From positions 20,973-84,972 of the forward strand of contig JALNWE010000004.1 in the NCBI GenBank assembly GCA_023231065.1: 64,000 bases of DNA. Reading direction: 5' to 3'. The stretch is from Bacteroidales bacterium. GTDB lineage: Bacteria > Bacteroidota > Bacteroidia > Bacteroidales > FEN-979. This document shows positions 27,494 to 34,917 of the stretch, piece after piece. The first letter of the stretch is position 1, and every line of letters starts with the position of its first letter. The translations under genes were made by a program, and so were the position numbers. Under the pieces are notes generated by a model, which worked only from the letters and a program-made list of their open reading frames with translations, did not search any database and had not been told where the DNA came from.

Positions 27494-28000
27494 TTAGTCC
27501 TGTGATCTTGTAAATGGATGCTCGTTTTTCCACATTTTCCATATCAAAAGAACAGGAAAGAGCGCCCAGGGGAGGTTAGCCAAAAGGACCAGGGGCAAAT
27601 TCCTGGCAGGTGTAGGGCCAAAGATCTCTTCACTGCAAATGATAAAGACATTGGTGAAAAGAATAGACATAATGATGAATGTCGGGATACGGATCCATTC
27701 TTTTCCTTTGATAAAAGCATAAATGGCCATGGCATAATAAGGGCCAAAAAGGACGACATCCAACCAGATAGTAGCTTTCCACCATACCGGACGATACCAT
27801 TGAAGAGGATCGAACTGGAGGCCCCACCAATGTACCATATCAACCAGGAAAGGTAAAGGCCAGGCAGGATAAATGAAATTTCCCGGATCGCGGATAACCA
27901 GTTGTTCCAGATCGACAATGTAGGTTATAAAAAACAGGTTTAAAAGGAAAAAACCGATGTAGATGTAATCGGTTTTACGGTCTTTAAGAGGAATGGTCAT
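27494..28000 (-). CDS. Four-helix membrane protein, EXPERA-like
   Basis: A 168-residue, strongly hydrophobic protein with four predicted membrane helices. Acidic and aromatic residues lie at the membrane edges (FLVDMVHWWGLQFDPLQWYRPVWW, split here by WGL), and a late helix carries ARNLPLVLLANLPWALFPVL. The pattern of four helices with conserved acidic residues (VDLE, SEE) reminds me of the EXPERA domain found in emopamil-binding protein and TMEM97, which bind sterols or similar lipids. This is recognition by pattern only. The gene is convergent with the M23 gene and lies 20 bases downstream of the SDR gene on the same strand, so the two may be co-transcribed. Confidence 0.5.
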   Translation of the reverse strand: MTIPLKDRKTDYIYIGFFLLNLFFITYIVDLEQLVIRDPGNFIYPAWPLPFLVDMVHWWGLQFDPLQWYRPVWWKATIWLDVVLFGPYYAMAIYAFIKGKEWIRIPTFIIMSILFTNVFIICSEEIFGPTPARNLPLVLLANLPWALFPVLLIWKMWKNEHPFTRSQD

Positions 28001-28020
28001 TGCAATAAAGAGTTAGGAGG

Positions 28021-28860
28021 TTAGGAATGAGGCATGAGATTTCTCTTTGCACGGGCTGTTTTGGCCATCTGGCTGGCGATGGATAACCTGATTTTAGGAA
28101 AGTTGGCGATGAATGTTCCAATCCGGACGGATAGATCAGAATACATCAGAAGTTTGGGCTTTAGAATAAGATGTATCAGATCGCGGGCAACATCGTCAGG
28201 GGTTTTTGGATGGGTAAACTTTTTCGTTATAAAATTTTGTTTCTTTTCCATCAGAAAATCCTGTTCGACCTCTCCGATCCTGGATTCAGGTTTTGAATCG
28301 GTACTGACATAACCCGGAAAATATTCACTGATCCGGATCCCTGTACCGGACCATTCAGCCTGAATGGTCCGGGTCCAGGCAGAAAAAGCAGCTTTTGAGC
28401 AAACGTATGGCGCATAGAACGGGATCCCCATCATGAAACCCGGCGACCCTATATTGATAATATGCCCACCGCCCTGACGGCGCATGTGAAGGATAGCTTC
28501 CTGGGTGGCGACAACCGGGGCAATAAGGTTTGTTGAAAAAGCCTGTAACAGATCGGCTGGGGTAACGGTATCGGCGGTCGTTACGATAATGCTGGCTGCA
28601 TTGTTCACCAAAACATCAATCCTCCCAAAATGTTCAATCACCTGGCGGATAGTATCGACAGATTGTTCCGGAGAACTGAGGTCAGCCGGTACCACAAGTG
28701 GATCCTTCATCTGCCGGGCAAGCTGGTCAAGCTTTTCCTTCCGTCGGGATGTAATGGCTACTTTTGCGCCAGCCTGGTTGAATGCCAGCGCGGCGGCAGA
28801 GCCTATACCACCGGAAGCGCCTGTTACGAGGATTACTTTGTTCGTTAAGCCGGAGGGCAT
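28021..28860 (-). CDS. Short-chain dehydrogenase/reductase
   Basis: A 279-residue protein from the ATG at 28860; an upstream in-frame Met adds 23 residues before the Rossmann fold and is unlikely. It shows the classical SDR marks: TGASGGIG nucleotide-binding loop near residue 13, NNAAS near 85, catalytic Ser in NIGSPG and Tyr/Lys in YVCSK, and a PGYVSTD loop. The basic residues after the second strand (TSRRKEK) suggest NADP(H). The substrate cannot be told. It is divergent from the aldose epimerase gene. Confidence 0.9.
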   Translation of the reverse strand: MPSGLTNKVILVTGASGGIGSAAALAFNQAGAKVAITSRRKEKLDQLARQMKDPLVVPADLSSPEQSVDTIRQVIEHFGRIDVLVNNAASIIVTTADTVTPADLLQAFSTNLIAPVVATQEAILHMRRQGGGHIINIGSPGFMMGIPFYAPYVCSKAAFSAWTRTIQAEWSGTGIRISEYFPGYVSTDSKPESRIGEVEQDFLMEKKQNFITKKFTHPKTPDDVARDLIHLILKPKLLMYSDLSVRIGTFIANFPKIRLSIASQMAKTARAKRNLMPHS

Positions 28861-28937
28861 ATCATGAATCAGATAAACAGTTATCTTAGGGGTTGTAAAA
28901 ATAGCAAGATTATTCTTTCTGATCTTCAAAATTTCTT

Positions 28938-28945
28938 TACGTTTG
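28938..28945 (+). promoter_or_regulatory. -7 box for the aldose 1-epimerase gene
   Basis: TACGTTTG fits TAnnTTTG exactly and lies 23 bases before the ATG at 28969. No clear -33 TTG. It supports the start at 28969 over an upstream Met. Confidence 0.45.
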
Positions 28946-28968
28946 TAAGGAATTCAAATATCCGAACC

Positions 28969-30126
28969 ATGAAACAGATTTTAAGGATAGTATTTTTATG
29001 GACGTTTATTGTATTTCTTATCTCTTGTCATGGGCCTGTCAATGTGAGTGTTGATATCGGAAATGATGATAATCATGATTCATTAATTTTATCTGTTATG
29101 AAAACATCTTTTGGAACAGTTGACAACAAAGCGGTCTATTTATTTACCCTGCATAACATAAATGGGCTTACAGTGAAAATAACCAATTACGGAGGCATAA
29201 TTACATCTATTAAGATGCCGGATAAAAACGGTAAGAGTGGCGATATTGTATTGGGTTACGATAGTTTGAGCAGTTATATTGCCAACTCGCCCTATTTCGG
29301 CGCCATTGTCGGACGATATGGTAACCGGATCGCCAAAGGGCATTTCACCCTTGATGGAAAGACCTATAAACTGGCTGTTAACAATGGCAATAATTCACTT
29401 CATGGCGGGATAAAAGGATTTGACAAAGTGGTCTGGGATGCTGAAATGTTGAAGGATTCTACAAGCGCTGGACTGGTCCTTACTTATCTCAGCAAGGACG
29501 GCGAGGAAGGATACCCCGGTAACTTAAAAGTAAAGGTGGTATATACCCTTAATAACAACAATGAGTTGGGATTACACATTGAAGCGACAACAGATAAAGC
29601 AACGCCTGTTAATATCTGTAATCATACCTATTTTAACCTGAGTGAAGCTGATACCAATGTCCTTGGAAACATTGTGAGCATTTACGCCGATCAGTTTACC
29701 GAAGTTAATGACGAGCTGATCCCGACCGGAAAGCTTCCTTATGTGAGGGGGACTGCCATGGATTTCAATACTTCCGTTGCAATCGGCGCTGGTATTGGCA
29801 AGGTAAAGGGGGGATATGACCATAATTATGTATTACGGAAAAATCCAGGCGAACTGGCCCTGGCAGCCCAGATTTATGATCCTCGGACTGGGCGTCAGGT
29901 GGAGATAAGAACGACCCAACCAGGCGTTCAGTTTTATACCGGTAATTTCCTGGATGGTTCAATGGTCGGAAAAGGCGGTAAAAAATATCTGCAACATTAC
30001 GGGGTGTGTTTCGAAACCCAGCATTTCCCGGATTCTCCCAACCAACCGGCTTTCCCCAATACAATATTATATCCCGGGAAGACTTACAATGAAACTACCA
30101 TCTATAAATTCTCAGTCCTGAAATAA
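28969..30126 (+). CDS. galM: Aldose 1-epimerase (mutarotase), lipoprotein
   Basis: A 385-residue protein from the ATG at 28969, giving a leader and lipobox FLISC (Cys near 18); the earlier Met adds 35 residues without a signal. GalM motifs are all present: TNYGGIITSI, GRYGNRIAKG, LHGGIKGFDKVVWD, NHTYFNLS with the catalytic His, YDHNYVL, and the catalytic Glu in CFETQHFPDSPN. It interconverts alpha and beta anomers of galactose or glucose. The lipoprotein leader places it outside the cytoplasm, so it would act on sugars freed by the exported glycosidases. Galactokinase lies two genes on, in the opposite orientation. Confidence 0.93.
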   Translation: MKQILRIVFLWTFIVFLISCHGPVNVSVDIGNDDNHDSLILSVMKTSFGTVDNKAVYLFTLHNINGLTVKITNYGGIITSIKMPDKNGKSGDIVLGYDSLSSYIANSPYFGAIVGRYGNRIAKGHFTLDGKTYKLAVNNGNNSLHGGIKGFDKVVWDAEMLKDSTSAGLVLTYLSKDGEEGYPGNLKVKVVYTLNNNNELGLHIEATTDKATPVNICNHTYFNLSEADTNVLGNIVSIYADQFTEVNDELIPTGKLPYVRGTAMDFNTSVAIGAGIGKVKGGYDHNYVLRKNPGELALAAQIYDPRTGRQVEIRTTQPGVQFYTGNFLDGSMVGKGGKKYLQHYGVCFETQHFPDSPNQPAFPNTILYPGKTYNETTIYKFSVLK

Positions 30127-30151
30127 AAATATTCACGGAGCGGGCAGCAGA

Positions 30152-31057
30152 TTAATATTTATTCGGGACAAACGTTTGTTCGGTCATGGGCGGCCTCACG
30201 TAGGCTTTATCTTTTTCGAGTGGAGGAAGGATGATGGGTTCCCTTGGTACATCTTCAACCGGGATCATCGACAATAAATGGTTGATACAATTTAACCTGG
30301 CGCGTCTTTTATCATCTGCTTCCACAACAAACCAGGGTGATTGTTTGGTATCGGTATAAGCAAACATTTCATCTTTTGCTTTTGAATATTCGATCCATTT
30401 TGTCCTGGATTCAACATCCATCGGACTGATTTTCCATCGGCGGGTGGGATCCTGGATCCGTTGCAGAAAACGTTTTTCCTGCTCTTTATCGCTAACCGAA
30501 AACCAGTATTTTATCATGATGGTCCCGGAACGGATGAGCATGGTTTCAAAATTGGGGCATGACCTTAAGAAATCCCAGTATTCGGCATCCGTACAAAATC
30601 CCATAACGCGTTCTACTCCTGCCCGGTTGTACCAGCTACGATCGAAAAGGACCATTTCGCCTGCAGCCGGAAGATAGGGCACATAACGTTGAAAATACCA
30701 TTGTGTCTTCTCCTTTTCGGTCGGGACTCCAAGCGCGATAACACGGCAAACGCGAGGGTTGAGCGACTCCGTGATCCGTTTTATGGCTCCGCCTTTTCCG
30801 GCGGCATCCCGGCCTTCGAACAGGACAACGACCCTCAACCCTTTGTATTTGATCCACTCCTGAAGTCGCACGAGCTCGACCTGAAGTTTAGCTAACTCCT
30901 GCTCATAATATCGGCTTGGGAGTTTATCCCGGCCTTCATCTTCCGGATCCTGAAGACCCGGATGGCTTCTGCTTTCCCCGGTGGGATCAGGATCCGGATT
31001 ATCCTTTTTCCTGGTTTTTACCTCTTTTTCTTTTGGTTTATCTTTCTTGTGGCTCAT
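30152..31057 (-). CDS. ppk2: Polyphosphate kinase 2 (PPK2 family)
   Basis: A 301-residue soluble protein. Residues 1-50 are a charged Lys/Glu/Asp/Pro tail. The kinase core has Walker A GRDAAGKGG (about 83-91), the lid RITESLNPR, GVPTEKEKTQWYFQRY, and Walker B with DRSWYNRAGVERVMGF. These are signatures of PPK2, which transfers phosphate between polyphosphate and nucleoside di- or monophosphates. Single-domain length fits class I, but class cannot be fixed by eye. It follows galactokinase on the same strand after 66 bases. Confidence 0.93.
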   Translation of the reverse strand: MSHKKDKPKEKEVKTRKKDNPDPDPTGESRSHPGLQDPEDEGRDKLPSRYYEQELAKLQVELVRLQEWIKYKGLRVVVLFEGRDAAGKGGAIKRITESLNPRVCRVIALGVPTEKEKTQWYFQRYVPYLPAAGEMVLFDRSWYNRAGVERVMGFCTDAEYWDFLRSCPNFETMLIRSGTIMIKYWFSVSDKEQEKRFLQRIQDPTRRWKISPMDVESRTKWIEYSKAKDEMFAYTDTKQSPWFVVEADDKRRARLNCINHLLSMIPVEDVPREPIILPPLEKDKAYVRPPMTEQTFVPNKY

Positions 31058-31123
31058 ATAGGATAACGATTTTAGAAGTACAATACAATATTGTTATAGG
31101 TAAGAATTATAAATCCCTGATGG

Positions 31124-32299
31124 TTAATTATTAATCAGGATTTCCCTGGTCCCGTTGGAAATTTCAGCGTGGTAGAAAGTGGGTTTGATCCCTGTTTTAC
31201 ATTCATATCCTGTCCCTACCCTTTCCATGAACCCCTCCACCACATTGTTACGGACCAGGTTTACCGTACAACCTCCAAATCCAGCTCCCGTCATCCTTGC
31301 CCCAATAACGCCATTGACTTTCTGCGCTTCTTCAACCAGGGTGTCCAACTCAAATCCGGTCACTTCATAATTATCGCGTAACGATTCGTGTGAGGCATTC
31401 ATCAGTGCGCCAAACCCGGCAAGGTCTCCTTTATGAAGGCAACTTACGGCATTCAGCACACGCTGATTTTCGGAGATCACATGGCGGGCGCGTTTACGGA
31501 CCAGCTCATCGGGGATCTGATCCTGGATTTTATAAAATTGCATGAAACTAATATCCCCAAGTTTTGACAGCGGAATTATGGGATTCAGATAAGTCACCGC
31601 AAGTTGACATTCAGTCACCCTTTCGTTGTATTTTGATCCGGCAAGTCCCCTTTTTTTATTGGTATTGGCTATGATCAGTGTAAACCCATCCAGCCGGATG
31701 GGGATGGTTTTATACTCGAGGGTTTGACAATTCAGGAATAAAGCATGGTCTTTCACTCCCATCCCGACTGCAAACTGGTCCATGATCCCGCAATTCACCC
31801 CGACAAATTGATTTTCGGCCCGCTGCGATAACTTTACCAGATCCATCATGGATAGTTCCGTCATCCGGAGAACGGTCGCCAGGGCATAAGCCGTCACCAT
31901 TTCGATGGATGCCGAGGAAGACAATCCGGCGTTGTTGGGAATGTCGCCTGAATAAAGCATCTCAAAGCCGCGAAGGGAAACATTCATTTGCCTGAGCTGG
32001 TCCATTATCCCCAGGGGATAGTTCACCCATTGGTCATTAACCTTGGCAGAAATGTCATTAAGTCCTATTTCACAACGGAATTCAAAGTTGGTAGAAGCAA
32101 ACTTAATGACCTCCTTTCCTGATGGTCTGATCAACAGGTAAGTCCCATATTGTAACGCACAGGGGAGCACAAATCCCCCGTTATAATCGGTATGCTCACC
32201 GATCAGGTTAACCCTCCCGGGAGCAAAGAATACACGGGGTTTTTCATCAGGGTTGCCATACAGGGCAAAAAATTGTTCGAAAAGATTGTTCAGGTTCAT
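31124..32299 (-). CDS. galK: Galactokinase
   Basis: A 391-residue GHMP kinase. The galactokinase signature GRVNLIGEHTDYNGGFV is at about residues 28-44, the ATP-binding GHMP motif NNAGLSSSASIEM at about 121-133, the catalytic Asp region in GVNCGIMDQFAVGMG, and the C-terminal motif GARMTGAGFGGCTVNL. It phosphorylates galactose at C1 to start the Leloir pathway. No galT or galE is visible nearby. It is divergent from the GH2 gene, with facing promoters in the 86-base gap. Confidence 0.96.
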   Translation of the reverse strand: MNLNNLFEQFFALYGNPDEKPRVFFAPGRVNLIGEHTDYNGGFVLPCALQYGTYLLIRPSGKEVIKFASTNFEFRCEIGLNDISAKVNDQWVNYPLGIMDQLRQMNVSLRGFEMLYSGDIPNNAGLSSSASIEMVTAYALATVLRMTELSMMDLVKLSQRAENQFVGVNCGIMDQFAVGMGVKDHALFLNCQTLEYKTIPIRLDGFTLIIANTNKKRGLAGSKYNERVTECQLAVTYLNPIIPLSKLGDISFMQFYKIQDQIPDELVRKRARHVISENQRVLNAVSCLHKGDLAGFGALMNASHESLRDNYEVTGFELDTLVEEAQKVNGVIGARMTGAGFGGCTVNLVRNNVVEGFMERVGTGYECKTGIKPTFYHAEISNGTREILINN

Positions 32300-32322
32300 C
32301 GATCAGGTTATTTATTCGATGA

Positions 32323-32353
32323 CTAAATTAAACAAAATTTTTACTCCTGACAA
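32323..32353 (-). promoter_or_regulatory. Promoter of galK
   Basis: On the minus strand TTG (32353-32351) and TAATTTAG (32330-32323) are 20 bases apart, matching the Bacteroidota -33/-7 layout with one mismatch. The box ends 24 bases before the galK ATG. Confidence 0.45.
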
Positions 32354-32361
32354 CGAATGGT

Positions 32362-32369
32362 TACTTTTG
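32362..32369 (+). promoter_or_regulatory. -7 box for the GH2-led operon
   Basis: TACTTTTG fits TAnnTTTG exactly, 16 bases before the GH2 ATG. It implies a short leader. A -33 TTG is not evident. Confidence 0.4.
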
Positions 32370-32385
32370 TATTTTATTCAGATTT

Positions 32386-34908
32386 ATGATCAGACATCTT
32401 CATAAAGCCCTTACAGGGCTCTTTCTTTTCATTTTTCCTGCCCTCTTTTCGCAGGAAATTAAAACCATCGATCTCGGTGGGGATTGGCAATTCCGGCAGA
32501 CAGGGGCCACAAACTGGTCGCCGGCGCACGTACCGGGTGTCGTTCACCTGGATCTGTTGAACAACAGCATGATCCCGGATCCTTTTTACCGGGACAATGA
32601 AACGAAACTTCAATGGATCGGAGAAACAGGATGGGAATATAAAAAGGTCTTCAATATCAAAAACCCAGATCTTTCCAGAAAACACATTGAGCTGGTTTGC
32701 AGTGGATTGGATACATACGCCAAACTATTCCTGAACGACTCACTGATTCTCGAAGCAGACAATATGTTCCGGGAATGGTCGGTAGATATCCGGCGTTTTT
32801 TACATCCCGGAGTAAATAACCTCCGGATCGCGTTTCCCTCTGTTATTTCTGAAAACAAAGCGCGTTATGCAAAACTTCCTTATCGTTTGCCCGGTGACGA
32901 AAAGGTGGTTTGCAGGAAAGCTGCCTGTCATTTTGGTTGGGATTGGGGCCCGACTTTTATCACCAGTGGCATCTGGCGGCCAATCAATATCCGTTTATGG
33001 GATGATGCCAGGATATGCGATGTGAGGTTTATCCAGGAAAAACTGACCGATTCTGTCGCCCGGATGACCGGTGAGTTTAATATTCTTTCAGATATCTCGG
33101 ATTCGCTGCAACTGCGGGTATTCATCGATTCAGTCGAAATCCTAAGGCAATTATATCCGGTAAAGGATGGGAATACGTTATTTCGTTGTCACTTTCAAAT
33201 ACCGCATCCCCGCTGGTGGTGGCCAAACGGATTGGGAAATCCCAATCTTTATTGGATTGGATATGAAATTTATTCCGGTCAAAAAATGGTAGATAAAGGG
33301 AGCCAACGGATCGGGCTTAGGACAATTGAGTTGGTCACGGGACCGGATTCTATTGGAAAATCGTTTTATTTTAAAGTGAATGGCCTCCCGGTTTTTATGA
33401 AAGGGGCCAACTATATCCCCCCGGATAATTTCCTTCCCCGTGTTTCAGATTCAACTTACCGGGAGCTCATCAGAGATGTGAAGGGTGCAAACATGAATAT
33501 GTTACGCGTATGGGGTGGCGGGGTTTATGAAAAGGATGTTTTCTATGATCTCTGTGATGAGAACGGGATCCTTATCTGGCAGGATTTTATGTTTGCATGT
33601 GCCATGTATCCCGGTAACGAGGCCTTTCTTGAAAATGTTAAGGCCGAGGCCATCGAAAATGTGATCCGGCTCCGTTCTCATCCTTGCATGGCTTTATGGT
33701 GTGGCAATAATGAAATTGATGAAGGATGGAAAAACTGGGGTTGGCAGGGTCAATATAAATATTCGGCTGTTGATTCGGCAACAATTTACCATGCTTACAA
33801 AACTATTTTTGAGTCTATCCTACCCCAGGTGATCCAGCGCTTCGATCCGGAACGGCCGTATATTTCCACCTCCCCATTACATGGATGGGGACGGTCTGTC
33901 AGCATGAAAGAAGGCGATTCACATTACTGGGGTGTCTGGTGGGGAAAAGAACCCTTCACCATGTATAAAAAGAAAGTCGGGCGTTTTGTGTCGGAATATG
34001 GTTTCCAGGGTTTCCCGGATTTTGCCACGATCATGAAATTTACCCTGCCTGATGACCGGCAGCTTCTTTCACCGGTGATGAAAGCCCATCAGAAACATCC
34101 GGTTGGTTATGAAACCATTAAAGAATATATGCTTCGCGATTACCGGGAACCCACTGATTTCAGGATGTACGGTTATGTCAGCCAACTCCTCCAGGCCGAC
34201 GGGATGCGGATTGCCATCCAGGCACACCGGAAAGCAAAACCGGTATGTATGGGGACCCTTTTCTGGCAGTTGAACGATTGCTGGCCGGTAACTTCCTGGT
34301 CTTCCATCGATTATTATGGGCATAAAAAAGCATTATATTATGAAGCGCGTCGTTTGTTTGATCCTCTTCTGATCATCCCTCTTGAAGAAAACGACCAAAT
34401 CAACGTCTATATTACTTCCGATTTGAAGGAAGCAGTGGCAAAAAACCTTCATCTTCAATTGATGGATTTTAGAGGCAAGGTGTACAAGGACATATCGGTT
34501 CCGGTTGTTATCGGGAAAAACGCATCCGGTAAGTTTTACGCCATTTCAAAAAAGGATCTGTTACAAGGGATCGATCCTGGAACCCTTGTGTTCACTGCTT
34601 CATTTGGCGAAAGTGATGAACGCGCCAACCAAAGTTTCCTGTATTTTTCAGCTCCGAAAGACCTGAAATTACCGGTTCCGGATATTGTAAAAAAGGTATC
34701 AGGGACTCCTGAAGGATATGAAATCCGTCTTAGTTCCGATAAACTCGTGAAAAACGTTTATCTCTTTTCCACACATCCGGGAGATTTTTCGGACAATTAT
34801 TTCGATATGTTGCCCGGTAAAACCTATATTGTGACTTTTATGACACCGGGAAAGAACCTGAATCCTGGCTCTTTGATAGAAATCAAATCGCTTGTTAACT
34901 CATACTAA
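32386..34908 (+). CDS. GH2 beta-mannosidase, exported
   Basis: An 840-residue protein with a signal peptide (residues 1-22, LFLFIFPALFSQ). The GH2 layout is clear: N-terminal jelly roll (LGGDWQFRQTG, HVPGVVHLDLL), Ig-like domain, and a TIM barrel. The acid/base is Glu443 in CGNNEIDEGW and the nucleophile Glu537 in FVSEYGFQGFP. The sequence HFGWDWGPTF and the NNEIDE context are typical of beta-mannosidases rather than beta-galactosidases. It would remove the beta-linked mannose at the core of N-glycans, or act on mannan fragments. The GH92 alpha-mannosidase gene follows after 9 bases, which favours the N-glycan reading. Confidence 0.88.
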   Translation: MIRHLHKALTGLFLFIFPALFSQEIKTIDLGGDWQFRQTGATNWSPAHVPGVVHLDLLNNSMIPDPFYRDNETKLQWIGETGWEYKKVFNIKNPDLSRKHIELVCSGLDTYAKLFLNDSLILEADNMFREWSVDIRRFLHPGVNNLRIAFPSVISENKARYAKLPYRLPGDEKVVCRKAACHFGWDWGPTFITSGIWRPINIRLWDDARICDVRFIQEKLTDSVARMTGEFNILSDISDSLQLRVFIDSVEILRQLYPVKDGNTLFRCHFQIPHPRWWWPNGLGNPNLYWIGYEIYSGQKMVDKGSQRIGLRTIELVTGPDSIGKSFYFKVNGLPVFMKGANYIPPDNFLPRVSDSTYRELIRDVKGANMNMLRVWGGGVYEKDVFYDLCDENGILIWQDFMFACAMYPGNEAFLENVKAEAIENVIRLRSHPCMALWCGNNEIDEGWKNWGWQGQYKYSAVDSATIYHAYKTIFESILPQVIQRFDPERPYISTSPLHGWGRSVSMKEGDSHYWGVWWGKEPFTMYKKKVGRFVSEYGFQGFPDFATIMKFTLPDDRQLLSPVMKAHQKHPVGYETIKEYMLRDYREPTDFRMYGYVSQLLQADGMRIAIQAHRKAKPVCMGTLFWQLNDCWPVTSWSSIDYYGHKKALYYEARRLFDPLLIIPLEENDQINVYITSDLKEAVAKNLHLQLMDFRGKVYKDISVPVVIGKNASGKFYAISKKDLLQGIDPGTLVFTASFGESDERANQSFLYFSAPKDLKLPVPDIVKKVSGTPEGYEIRLSSDKLVKNVYLFSTHPGDFSDNYFDMLPGKTYIVTFMTPGKNLNPGSLIEIKSLVNSY

Positions 34909-34917
34909 GGGAATACC

